Source of the DNA: Gammaproteobacteria bacterium
Lineage (GTDB): Bacteria; Pseudomonadota; Gammaproteobacteria; Pseudomonadales; Halieaceae
NCBI GenBank assembly: GCA_030428835.1
Contig: JAUIEP010000004.1
Location: 16,300-80,299, forward strand
Direction of reading: 5' to 3'
DNA length: 64,000 bases
Made by a program: the position numbers and the translations under genes. The notes under the pieces were generated by a model. It was not told the DNA's origin, ran no database searches, and saw nothing but the letters and a program-made list of their open reading frames with translations. This document shows positions 53,179 through 62,124 of this stretch, piece after piece; the stretch's first letter is position 1, and each line of letters opens with the position of its first letter.

Positions 53179-54348
53179 TCAGTTCGCCGCCGCCTCGCGC
53201 GCGGCATCCACCGCGGCCTGTTGCAGGGGTATGAGTGTGCCGAGCGCCAGCGTGGAAACGGCGTTGGACGGCCCCTGGCTGTAATCGTCGACGCCCACGT
53301 AACCGCCGATCCCGCGCTCCATGTCCAGCCAGCTGATGGAGCCGTAGGAGCCGGAGTCATACACCACCTGGTTGTTGACCGGGCTGCTGTACCAGATCCA
53401 CCAACCCATGCCGTAACCCACGCCGACACCCGTGCCGCCCACCGGCCCCGCGCGATCGACCTGCATGAAGTCGACGCCCTGCGGGGCAAGGACCTGGTTG
53501 TCGCCGCAGCGTCCCTCGCGCAGGTGCATCAGCAGGATCTTGGCGTAGTCCCGCATGTTGGTGATGGCGCCGCCTTCCACGTGTGCGTTCTGCTGGCCGG
53601 TGAGGCTGTCCGGGTGACCGGTCCAGTCCTGCAGGTTTGCACCCATGTTGCCGTATGTGAAGACCTCGAGGTTGCACGGCTGGCCGATATACTCGTCGAA
53701 GGCCTGGTTCCACGTGCTGTTCGTGACGCTCTCGGCCACCCCGCCCGCGAGCTGCCACTGGCTGCCGCCGTAGTCGAACAGCGTGCCCGGCGCGACCGAG
53801 CCCGGCACGGTGACGGTGTACAGCGTTTCCGCGCATTCCAGCAGGTTGACGAGGCCCGAGAACTGGCACATGTGCGGGCCGTAATTGTCCAGGCCCGCCA
53901 GGCCGGGAATGCCGGATGTATTGCTCAGCAGGTGCACCGTGGTGCGGTCGCCGTAGACACCGTCCCAGGGCAGGTAGTTGTCGATGGTCGCCGTGACGTC
54001 GTAGTCCAGCTCGTCCCTGGCAGCGAGCGCCATCAACAGTGAGGCGGAGGGCATCTTGCTGGCGGAGGCCAGCAGCACGACGATATCCAGGGTGTGGTCG
54101 CCGAACGCGGCCTCGTGCACCGTGCCCTGCTCGCGATCCACCAGCGTGACGGAGATGCCGTCGTAGCGTTCGTTCTCCTTAAGGAACTCCCGCAGCGCGG
54201 CGTCCACGGCGTCGAAGTCGTACGCCGGTGCCGGTGCCGGTGTGTCATTATTGTCGTTGTTGTTGTGACTGCCGCCTCCGCCGCCGGCACAGGCCGTCAG
54301 CAGGAGGGTGGTGAGGAGTGTTGCCAGGATGCGGCTGGAAGCGCGGAT
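53179..54348 (-). CDS. Lipoprotein serine hydrolase, copy 2, apparent ATC start
   Basis: Paralog of the gene at 51955-53085, about 389 residues, with the catalytic SASK (LASASKMPSAS). Translating upstream of the first in-frame GTG (54207) gives a full lipoprotein signal (LATLLTTLLLTACAGG) and a glycine/asparagine-rich linker, aligning with the copy 1 leader. No ATG, GTG or TTG exists in that frame between 54207 and the leader. Where copy 1 has GGAGACTCACCATG, this copy has GGAGACACACTATC, so the start is probably ATC (54346-54348), a rare but known type. Otherwise the GTG at 54207 would give a protein without signal peptide. Confidence 0.7.
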   Translation of the reverse strand: MRASSRILATLLTTLLLTACAGGGGGSHNNNDNNDTPAPAPAYDFDAVDAALREFLKENERYDGISVTLVDREQGTVHEAAFGDHTLDIVVLLASASKMPSASLLMALAARDELDYDVTATIDNYLPWDGVYGDRTTVHLLSNTSGIPGLAGLDNYGPHMCQFSGLVNLLECAETLYTVTVPGSVAPGTLFDYGGSQWQLAGGVAESVTNSTWNQAFDEYIGQPCNLEVFTYGNMGANLQDWTGHPDSLTGQQNAHVEGGAITNMRDYAKILLMHLREGRCGDNQVLAPQGVDFMQVDRAGPVGGTGVGVGYGMGWWIWYSSPVNNQVVYDSGSYGSISWLDMERGIGGYVGVDDYSQGPSNAVSTLALGTLIPLQQAAVDAAREAAAN

Positions 54349-54442
54349 AGTGTGTCTCCAGTTTGATTTTCGGTTGGGTAGGGCAGGTTATGGTACCAAT
54401 TGCCCCGGGCGTTCTCGACCGCCCGCGTTGGTCCGGCCCAGA

Positions 54443-54471
54443 TTGCATGTCCCCCGGGGTTTCTCTACAAT
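54443..54471 (+). promoter_or_regulatory. tRNA-Thr promoter
   Basis: TTGCAT (54443-54448) and TACAAT (54466-54471) are spaced by 17 bases, about 72 bases before the mature tRNA. The transcript would start near 54478 and carry a short 5' leader removed by RNase P. Confidence 0.65.
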
Positions 54472-54543
54472 CGCCGCCGTCGTGCGCGGGCTCCGCCCCG
54501 CTCGTACCCGGCGGGCCTTCCCCGCCTGCCCTGAAGCCTGATT

Positions 54544-54619
54544 GCCGGTGTAGCTCAGTTGGTAGAGCAGCGCATTCGTAATGCGAAGGTCGTAGGTTCG
54601 ACTCCTATCTCCGGCACCA
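54544..54619 (+). tRNA. tRNA-Thr (anticodon CGT)
   Basis: A 76-base tRNA with encoded CCA, decoding ACG threonine codons. The D-arm, anticodon arm (TTCGTAA loop) and T-arm are identical or nearly so to E. coli thrW. The acceptor pairing GCCGGTG with CTCCGGC has one T-T opposition at positions 6:67. It lies 17 bases before the end of the convergent large gene. Confidence 0.96.
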
Positions 54620-54636
54620 GTTCACAGCGCCCCGAA

Positions 54637-57600
54637 TCAGGGCGGCGCGACCCCGTTGAACATATCCGCCGCGAGGTCGAACGCATCGACGCCGATTTCT
54701 ATCCCCATCAACCTGCCGGGGATATCGTCGATGGGGGGATGGATGCCGCCCCAGATTCGCGACAGGCTGCACTGGTCTGACGCATCCCGGTACGTTGCCC
54801 ACTGCAGCGTCATGTCGACGCTCGGTCCCTCCTCGAACACCAGGAACTCGTTCATCGAGACCTCGAAGCCGCTCATGCCGCCCGGGAAGTAGGCGTCGCC
54901 GGTCAGCGCCGTCATGACCTCCGCCGCGGCGCGCGAGAAGGTGGAGTGGCCGGAGACGTAGCCGGCGAAGGGCGGCGTCACAAAGCTCGGCCGCTGGTAC
55001 GGCCACCAGTTCTCCGCCAGTATCCAGCCGACGCCGGCATCCTCCGTGGCCGGGTCCGCGATATAGTCCGGGCCGCGCCACGCGAGCACCTTGATCTTGC
55101 CGACGTGTTCGGATGCATCCCCCGCCAGCGGGTCGCCCGCCTCGACCAGTTCGATGTAGCCGGGCTCCAACGGAATGCCGTCCATGTGGTACGACGGCAG
55201 GCCCGGGTCCGAGCTCTGGCCAAGGTCCGCCATCGCGCGCAGCGAGGATACGGGCCGGATGTAGTCGTACCAGCCCTTCACGCCCCAGGCGGCCACGGCG
55301 GAGTCGTGCATGGCGCCGCCCAGCGTGAAGTAGCTCTTGATCTCCCACTCGAGGTTGCCCAGCTCCGGCCCGGCGCCGGCGAACCTGCGGGTGGACAGCG
55401 GGTGGTCGTTGACCTCGTTCAGGATGACGAACCAGTGCCCCGGCGGCGTCTCCGACTCTGGACCATCCGCCCAGAACTCCGCCAGCACCCGGGCGTAATC
55501 GCCCCTGGCCACGATCTGCGGCGCATAGGGCTGGCCGGTGACCGGGTTGACGGTGTAGCCGACACCGGGATCGCCGCCCAGGAGGGTGTTGTAGAACTGC
55601 GGGTAGTTGTCGAACTGCGTCGGATACGACTGGATATTGCCGATGCTCGCCGGGGAAATGTCCATCATCACGCCATCGGTGGGATCCAGGTGAGACGACC
55701 AGATGGACACGAGCGAGAACGCCCACTTGTAGATATCGGTCAGGGTGCCGTCGATCTTCGGGGGCGAGCCGGGATCGTGGTACACCCAGTAGTCGAAACC
55801 GTCGCGCTGGTAGTCGGTCCGGTCCGTCGCCTGCAGGGCGAACGGCACAACCTGCCCCCACTCGGGGCTCAGGAAAGCGGGCGAGCCGCTCACCGGATTG
55901 CCTCCCTGGTCGATGAACTGGACTAACGAGAGCGGCTGCCAGCGGTTGAGATCGCTGATGTTGGGGTTGCCGGGCAACTCGGGTTGCAGCGCGGCATTCA
56001 CCGGCTGGTAGCTGATGTTCCTGTACTCATTGCTCTCGTTCGCCGCGTCGGCAAGCCCGAAGTTGATATAGCACTGGGCGATGTAGTTGCCGAGTGCCGC
56101 CGCCGAGCCGGAGGAGTAATCGGTGCTCGCGTTGGCGCCGTCATAACCCAGGTACGCCATTAACGCATTGGCGTCACGATTCGTATTCAACACCCCGGGG
56201 GAGCCCAGGAAGCGGTGTAACAACAGCCTGTAAGCCACGTGACTGATCGCCTCGCGCCTCGCGGCCTCCGTGTCCGCCGGCACCGGCAGGGCGGCGAGCG
56301 GGCAGTCGGTCCCGGCCCGCGAGCGACCCAGCAGCCACGTCTGTTCAACCTCGGCGAAGGCAGCCCAGGCGTCGTACATGCCGGCCGCAATATGGAACAG
56401 GTTGCGCGCGTGAATCGTCGGCCGCGCGAAGTCCTTGCGGATCGCCTGCATCAACACTTCGTTCCAGCGCCGCGCCACGCCGACGTCCGCGTCGATGGGG
56501 ACGCCCGGCAGGTAGTTCGCGGTCAGTATGGTCGGGGCGTCCGGCATCACGAGCGTCGCCTGCGCGGCATTGGCGTCGTCGAGCGCGCCCGTGGCGTCGC
56601 CGGACCAATGCGAGAAGTAGTAATGCGGCTCAGAGGGATCAGCCGTGATGGTTACTTCGGTGCCGGCGATGTAGGCGCCGTCACCGCCGCCGTCGACCAC
56701 GAGCAGGCCCTGGGGCTGCAGCGGTTCGTTGACCGTAAACACCAGCAGGTCGTTGATGTCAGACACGGCGTTGCTGCCCACGTTGCGTGCGAGCACCACA
56801 ATCCCGTTGGCGCCGGGGACGGCCGATGCGTACGCGAAACTGTTGGCCGGACTGTATGCCTGGGCAACCGCCCAGCCGACACCGGGCGTGAGCGTGTGAA
56901 ACTGGTATTCGATATTGGCTGAGCCACCCGTTGCGGTTGCAGTGAAGGTCACCGTGCCGAGGCCTTCATAGGGCGCGGGGCTCTGCTGGTCGGCGGTCAG
57001 GTCGAGTGCGGTAATTGCCGGCAGGTCAAGCACATCGAACGTGGTCCCGCCCAGGGCATCGAATACGGTGGCGCTGCCGGCGTTGCGCGCGAACACCGCT
57101 ATCGAGTAATTCCCTGCCGCGGTCGGCAGCCATTCGATGAGATCCGACGGGCTGTAGGCCTGTTCGTAGACGATGCTGCCGTTGGTCCGGATCTGGAACT
57201 TGTATTCGTAGTTGCCGCTGCTGCCAATGGCCTTCGCCTTGAACGATGCCGTGCCTCCCTCCTGCAGCACGATGGAACCCGTGTTCGCCCGGTCCAGGCT
57301 GGTCGCCGCCACCGCGGGGTAAGCCAACACCTCGAGCGTTCGGCTGGCCTGGACCTCGGTGGGTTCGGCGCTGCCCGAGTCACGGGCGTAGGCGGTGACC
57401 TCGAGCACACCGGCCGTTGACGGCGCGATGGAGTACGTATTCGCGGCGCCGTAATCCTGCACCAGTTGCGCGGTTCCGCCGTCGGTGCGCAACCAGAACT
57501 GGTATTCCATGCCGGCCTGCGGGCCGCCCCGGAGGGCGGTAAACGTCACCGTGCCGATGCTCTGCAGTTCAGACGGGTGCTTCCTGTCCGCAGTGACAAA

Positions 57601-60168
57601 TACCTGGTTGGCTCCCGGTTCGCCGAGAACGTTGAAGCCCGTTGCGTTAAACGCCTCCAGCCAGACCGGCCGGCCGGCGTTGCGGGCCCAGACCCAGAGC
57701 GTGAAGAAGTCCGCCTCGGCAGGCGTCGTCCGGTAGGTCGGGGACGGCGAGTAGCCCTGCACGACGGCGAAGCTGCCGTCCGAATAAATGGCGATGAACG
57801 CGTACTCGTAATTGCCGGTACCGCCGCTGGCCTGCGCGGTGAAGGTCACTTCACCCACGTCGCCCAGCAGCGCGGGCGACGGTTTGTCTGCCGACAGGCT
57901 GACCGCCAGCGCTGGCTCCAGGGCGTCGAAAGCCACGGCGGCCTCCGCTTCAAATTCGAGGGGACTGCCCGTGTTGCGGGTCCTCGCCACGACGGAATAG
58001 GGGCCCACCGCCGCGGCCGTTACCTCGTAGGTGTCGGAGGCGCTCCAGTCCTGCACGACGACCAGGCTCCCGCCGGGTTCGCTCAGCCAGAACTTGTACT
58101 GTGGGTTGCCGGCGTGACTGCCGGCTGTGGCGGTAACCGTAGCGGTATCCCCGGTACCGGCGTACATCGCGTCGGGCTTGTCCAGGGCCAGTGCCAGGCT
58201 GCTGACAGGCGCATCCGGGATGACGATGAAAGCGAGCGTCTGCTCCAGCTCATACGCGGCGCTGCTGCCCGCGTTGCGGGCGCGCGCCCGGATAGTGAAC
58301 TCGCCGACGGGTGTCAGTGTGCTGGCGAAGGTATTGGCCGTGTCATAGTCCCGCGCAAGCACCCAGTCCTCGCCCGGCGCGCGCACCCAGAACTGGTATT
58401 CGAACTGGCCGGTGCCGCCCGCGGCGAGTGCGGTGAATGTCACCTCGCCAAGGTCCTGCACGCCGCCGGGGCTCGCCTTGTCCGCCACCAGCGACAGGGC
58501 GGTCGGCAGCGATTCCGCGTAGGTAACCCGCCTGTTGAGGGCCTGTGCCGGGAGTACGGACAGCGAGCCGCTGGGCCACTCGATGAATACATCGGCGGTG
58601 CTGCCGTCGGGCAGGTCGCCAAAGCCAAAATGCAGTATCCCCGAGCCGTCCTGGGTCATCCACGTACCGCTGCCGGTCAGCTCCCGGGTCTGGCTGGGGC
58701 CGCCGCCCGTTGGTGTGACGGTGACATAGGCGCCGACACCATCGGGCGCCGAGCCGGTACTTTCGAGTTTTACCTGCAGCCAGTCATTGTCGCTGGCCGT
58801 GTCGTTGCGATAGAGGTTGGGCGACGTGTCGCGGTTGACCTGCAGCAGGTCCAGGTCGCCGTCGTCGTCGTAGTCGAAGGCGATGACGCCGAGTGAATAT
58901 TCGGTGTTAACGATGCCGTAGGCCGCGGCAACCTCGGCGAACGTCGTGTTGCCGAGGTTCTCAAACAGCAGCGTCGGGTCGTTGCCGTACAGTGCATTCC
59001 AGTCGGTCCCATCGGGCAGTTCGCCCTGGCAGGGCGGGCAGTCCACCTCGAAAAAGCCGTTGGCCTGGAACAGGTCCAGGTCGGCGTCGTTGTCGAAGTC
59101 GAACGCGACGACGCCCCAGCCCCAGTAGCCGTTGCGGATACCGGCCGTGTCGGTAACGTCGGTAAACGTGCGATCGCCGTTGTTGAGATAGAGTCGATTG
59201 CCGTCCAGGTGGTTGTCGGCAATGCCATCGCCGTTGCCGTCGAAGAATATCGCGGTCGTCACGATGTCCAGCAGGCCGTCGCCGTCGATGTCTACCGTAT
59301 CCATGCCCATGTCGGTGTTGCCGGTGCCATAGCCGGAAGCGACTGTGCCGTCCGTGAACGTGCCGTCGCCGTTGTTCCAGTAGAGCCGGCTCTCGCTGAA
59401 GTCCGAGGCGAGAACGAGGTCGGGCCAGCCATCGCGGTCCAGGTCGGTAAAGCGCGGGGTGTGGGGGAATACGCCGGCGCGTCGTCCCGCGATACTGTTC
59501 TGGACAACCCCCGCCGTGATGGTCACGTCCTCGAAGTAACCGGGTTGCAGCGCGCCGCGATTTCTCAGCAGGCGGCTGACGGGTCCTGTATTGCCCATCG
59601 GGACCCGCGGTTCGCTCCACTCGGCCACGAATATGTCGAGGTAGCCGTCCCTGTCGTAATCCCCGAAGGCGACCGCGCGACCGTGGCGCAGGCTGACGTT
59701 GATGGCGGCTCCGCGCAATGCAGCCTCCTCCGTGAAGGAGCCGCTGCCGTCATTGATGTAGAGGTAGTGGCCCGTCTCGAAGTGCGCCGCGACATAGATA
59801 TCGAGGTCGCCGTCGTTATCGATATCGCCGGCGGCGGCGCTGCGGCCGTCCGTGACGAGCGTAAAGCCAACCTGCTCGCCTGTTTCGGTAAAGGTGCCGT
59901 CGCCGTTGTTGCGGAAATAGAGATCGCGATCCTCGCGGGTGGGGATCATGATGTCCGTGTCGCCATCGCTGTCGAAATCGCCGGTGGTGGCACCGCCGTC
60001 CAGCACGGGCGGCAGGCCGTTCCCCATGACCGGCATGGGCAGGACCGTCGACGACACATCGGTGAAGCTCGCCCAGGCCTCGCCGGACACACTCCCGATG
60101 CAAAGGACAAGGCCAAGGAACCAGGGGACTTGGAGGCCGGAAGACCCACGGCGCTTTATGTTATTCAT
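54637..60168 (-). CDS. Secreted FG-GAP / UnbV / Ig-like repeat / vanadium haloperoxidase fusion
   Basis: An 1843-residue exported protein. A signal peptide (about 1-33) precedes seven calcium-binding FG-GAP/VCBS motifs (about 40-460, e.g. DNDGDLDI) and a UnbV/ASPIC domain (about 460-550). Six tandem Ig-like repeats of about 97-100 residues (555-1150, recurring YEYQFW and ARNAGS) and a Bact-repeat-like segment (1150-1222) follow. The C-terminal 620 residues are a vanadium-dependent haloperoxidase/PAP2 domain with all three motifs: K1631xxxxxxRP, SGH1741 and SR-x5-H (His about 1809). ATG 60168 is chosen because the signal peptide starts there; the frame runs on to 60270. It may halogenate or oxidise an extracellular substrate; phosphatase activity is an alternative. 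Confidence 0.88.
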   Translation of the reverse strand: MNNIKRRGSSGLQVPWFLGLVLCIGSVSGEAWASFTDVSSTVLPMPVMGNGLPPVLDGGATTGDFDSDGDTDIMIPTREDRDLYFRNNGDGTFTETGEQVGFTLVTDGRSAAAGDIDNDGDLDIYVAAHFETGHYLYINDGSGSFTEEAALRGAAINVSLRHGRAVAFGDYDRDGYLDIFVAEWSEPRVPMGNTGPVSRLLRNRGALQPGYFEDVTITAGVVQNSIAGRRAGVFPHTPRFTDLDRDGWPDLVLASDFSESRLYWNNGDGTFTDGTVASGYGTGNTDMGMDTVDIDGDGLLDIVTTAIFFDGNGDGIADNHLDGNRLYLNNGDRTFTDVTDTAGIRNGYWGWGVVAFDFDNDADLDLFQANGFFEVDCPPCQGELPDGTDWNALYGNDPTLLFENLGNTTFAEVAAAYGIVNTEYSLGVIAFDYDDDGDLDLLQVNRDTSPNLYRNDTASDNDWLQVKLESTGSAPDGVGAYVTVTPTGGGPSQTRELTGSGTWMTQDGSGILHFGFGDLPDGSTADVFIEWPSGSLSVLPAQALNRRVTYAESLPTALSLVADKASPGGVQDLGEVTFTALAAGGTGQFEYQFWVRAPGEDWVLARDYDTANTFASTLTPVGEFTIRARARNAGSSAAYELEQTLAFIVIPDAPVSSLALALDKPDAMYAGTGDTATVTATAGSHAGNPQYKFWLSEPGGSLVVVQDWSASDTYEVTAAAVGPYSVVARTRNTGSPLEFEAEAAVAFDALEPALAVSLSADKPSPALLGDVGEVTFTAQASGGTGNYEYAFIAIYSDGSFAVVQGYSPSPTYRTTPAEADFFTLWVWARNAGRPVWLEAFNATGFNVLGEPGANQVFVTADRKHPSELQSIGTVTFTALRGGPQAGMEYQFWLRTDGGTAQLVQDYGAANTYSIAPSTAGVLEVTAYARDSGSAEPTEVQASRTLEVLAYPAVAATSLDRANTGSIVLQEGGTASFKAKAIGSSGNYEYKFQIRTNGSIVYEQAYSPSDLIEWLPTAAGNYSIAVFARNAGSATVFDALGGTTFDVLDLPAITALDLTADQQSPAPYEGLGTVTFTATATGGSANIEYQFHTLTPGVGWAVAQAYSPANSFAYASAVPGANGIVVLARNVGSNAVSDINDLLVFTVNEPLQPQGLLVVDGGGDGAYIAGTEVTITADPSEPHYYFSHWSGDATGALDDANAAQATLVMPDAPTILTANYLPGVPIDADVGVARRWNEVLMQAIRKDFARPTIHARNLFHIAAGMYDAWAAFAEVEQTWLLGRSRAGTDCPLAALPVPADTEAARREAISHVAYRLLLHRFLGSPGVLNTNRDANALMAYLGYDGANASTDYSSGSAAALGNYIAQCYINFGLADAANESNEYRNISYQPVNAALQPELPGNPNISDLNRWQPLSLVQFIDQGGNPVSGSPAFLSPEWGQVVPFALQATDRTDYQRDGFDYWVYHDPGSPPKIDGTLTDIYKWAFSLVSIWSSHLDPTDGVMMDISPASIGNIQSYPTQFDNYPQFYNTLLGGDPGVGYTVNPVTGQPYAPQIVARGDYARVLAEFWADGPESETPPGHWFVILNEVNDHPLSTRRFAGAGPELGNLEWEIKSYFTLGGAMHDSAVAAWGVKGWYDYIRPVSSLRAMADLGQSSDPGLPSYHMDGIPLEPGYIELVEAGDPLAGDASEHVGKIKVLAWRGPDYIADPATEDAGVGWILAENWWPYQRPSFVTPPFAGYVSGHSTFSRAAAEVMTALTGDAYFPGGMSGFEVSMNEFLVFEEGPSVDMTLQWATYRDASDQCSLSRIWGGIHPPIDDIPGRLMGIEIGVDAFDLAADMFNGVAPP

Positions 60169-60503
60169 GACTAGCAGCCCGAAATACAGCAGGGTGGCCG
60201 GCCAGGCGCCGCCATTGCTGCATCTATTGCCGGTGTGGCTATTCGAATTCGGACGCAAGAAATGCGCCACACCGGAAAAACCCCGTAATCACGGCGATCT
60301 GCCGCTGGTATTCAGTGCCTGTCCAGCGGGTTGTGTAAATTATCTTGACGTTGCGCACACGGTGCTATCACTAGTGAGCGTAGGTGCTGGCGGCATTCTG
60401 TCAATCCCTGCCGGCCAGCGGCCGCGGCCGCCCAGCCACCTCGCAGCGGCGGATCATGTGCTAGCTTGTAGGCTGTCGACCCCGGAACTTCGCAGGCTCA
60501 ACG
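60169..60503. promoter_or_regulatory. Divergent region before haloperoxidase and sulfatase genes
   Basis: A 335-base gap between divergently transcribed genes holds no recognisable gene. A possible plus-strand -35 TTGACG is at 60345-60350, but the -10 spacing is poor. A TCACTAGTGA palindrome lies at 60368-60377. The region is less GC-rich near 60320-60380 than its surroundings. Confidence 0.35.
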
Positions 60504-62114
60504 ATGGGAACTGCGGTGAAGAATATTGCAGCCGCTGCGCGGTGGCTCTGCGCCAGCGCGGTCGCTCTCATGTTGCTGGCACCCGGGTTACCCGCTGCCC
60601 ACGCCCAGGAGCGGGATGCAGGGGCCGGTCGCCCCAACCTGCTGCTGATTACAGTGGACGATATGAACGCCGACTCGGTCGGCGTGTTCGGCGCCGCCGT
60701 GCCGGGCAGCACGCCGCACATCGACCAGCTGGCCCGCGAGGGTCTGCGCTTCGAGCGGGCGCACGTGCAGGTGGCGAACTGCATGCCGTCGCGCAACGTC
60801 ATGTGGTCGGGGAGGTACCCGCACAGCAACCGGGTCGAGGGTTTCCACCAGGTGCGCGCGCCCGGTTACGAGACCCTGCCGGATCTGCTGCGGGCGGCGG
60901 GTTACTTCACCGCGGTGCGAAACAAGGTCAAGAACTCCACGCCTTACCACCCGTACAACTGGGACCTTTGGCTCGATACCTCCGCGGACGGTACGGCGCT
61001 GCACCCGCGCGACGCCGCGTCCTATGGCCTGTCCACGACCGAGGGCATCCGCGCGGCGCGGGCCGCGGGCAAGCCGTTCTCTATCATGCTCAATATCGGC
61101 GACCCGCATATGCCGTTTCACGCGGTGAACAAAGCGGGAGACGAGATAGACGAACCGCACATCGCCTCACGCGTGTTCACCGCGCAGGAGATTGCCGTGC
61201 CCGGCTTCCTGGCCGAGGACGCCGGGATTCGGCAGGAGTTGTCGCATTACTACTCCTCGGTGCGGCGAGCGGACGACGCCGTAGGGCATATCCTGCGCGC
61301 ACTGCAGGCATCCGGCGCAGCCGACAACACACTCGTCATGTTTCTTTCCGATCACGGCATGCCGTTCCCGTTCGCCAAGACCCAGCTGTACCACCACAGC
61401 ACGAGGACACCGTTGATCTTTCGCTGGCCCGGCGCGGTTCGCGCGGACTCTGTCGACAGCGTGCACATGGTGTCGGCGGTAGACCTGCTGCCGACCCTGC
61501 TCGAAGCCGTCGGCGTGGCACTGCCGCAGGGTATCGAGGGGCGTTCCTTCCTGCCGCTCCTGCAGGGCCGGGCACAAGACGGTCGCGATATCGTGTTCAA
61601 GGAGTACAACGAAAATTCCACAGGCCAACGTGCGCCCATGCGCGCCGCGCAGAACGCGCGGTTCCTGTATATCTTCAACGCGTGGTCGGACGGTCGCCGG
61701 CAGCTGCGCTCCGCGACGCGCGACACGCGCACAGACGCGCGGCTGCGGGTGTTGGCCGAAACCGACGAGGACCTCCGGCGCCGCATGCGACTGCTGGATT
61801 ATCGCGTCCCGGAAGAGTTGTACGACGTGGTTGCCGACCCCGACTGCCGCAACAACCTGATCCACGACCCGGCCCACCGGGACGATGCCGACGCGCTGCG
61901 CACGGCGCTGGAGGCACACTTGCGCCGCACCAACGACCATGCACTCGCCGCGTTCCTGTCGCGCGACAACAGCGCCGCGCTGGCCGCCTACATGCAGGCG
62001 CAGGACGAGAAGCGGCGCAGGCAGCAGGAATACATTCGCGCGGTGCGCGCGGAGATGGCCCAGCGCAAGGCCGCCGGGCAGCCGGTCGGCGCGAGCAGCA
62101 CACCGGGCGATTGA
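60504..62114 (+). CDS. Secreted arylsulfatase-type sulfatase
   Basis: A 536-residue exported sulfatase, signal peptide about 1-32 (LCASAVALMLLAPGLPAAHA). The formylglycine motif is present as Cys93 in CMPSR (C-x-P-S-R), and NLLLITVDDMNADS supplies the N-terminal metal aspartates. A FLSDHGMPF segment (D-H metal pair) is also present. It may remove sulfate from marine polysaccharides or other esters. It diverges from the haloperoxidase gene and no sulfatase-maturing enzyme is seen in the window. Confidence 0.92.
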   Translation: MGTAVKNIAAAARWLCASAVALMLLAPGLPAAHAQERDAGAGRPNLLLITVDDMNADSVGVFGAAVPGSTPHIDQLAREGLRFERAHVQVANCMPSRNVMWSGRYPHSNRVEGFHQVRAPGYETLPDLLRAAGYFTAVRNKVKNSTPYHPYNWDLWLDTSADGTALHPRDAASYGLSTTEGIRAARAAGKPFSIMLNIGDPHMPFHAVNKAGDEIDEPHIASRVFTAQEIAVPGFLAEDAGIRQELSHYYSSVRRADDAVGHILRALQASGAADNTLVMFLSDHGMPFPFAKTQLYHHSTRTPLIFRWPGAVRADSVDSVHMVSAVDLLPTLLEAVGVALPQGIEGRSFLPLLQGRAQDGRDIVFKEYNENSTGQRAPMRAAQNARFLYIFNAWSDGRRQLRSATRDTRTDARLRVLAETDEDLRRRMRLLDYRVPEELYDVVADPDCRNNLIHDPAHRDDADALRTALEAHLRRTNDHALAAFLSRDNSAALAAYMQAQDEKRRRQQEYIRAVRAEMAQRKAAGQPVGASSTPGD

Positions 62115-62124
62115 GCGGCCGCGT

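Noticed and set aside
54207..54207. GTG start for hydrolase copy 2
   Set aside because: It would give a protein with no signal, while the same frame continues upstream into a lipoprotein leader that aligns with copy 1; kept only as a fallback.
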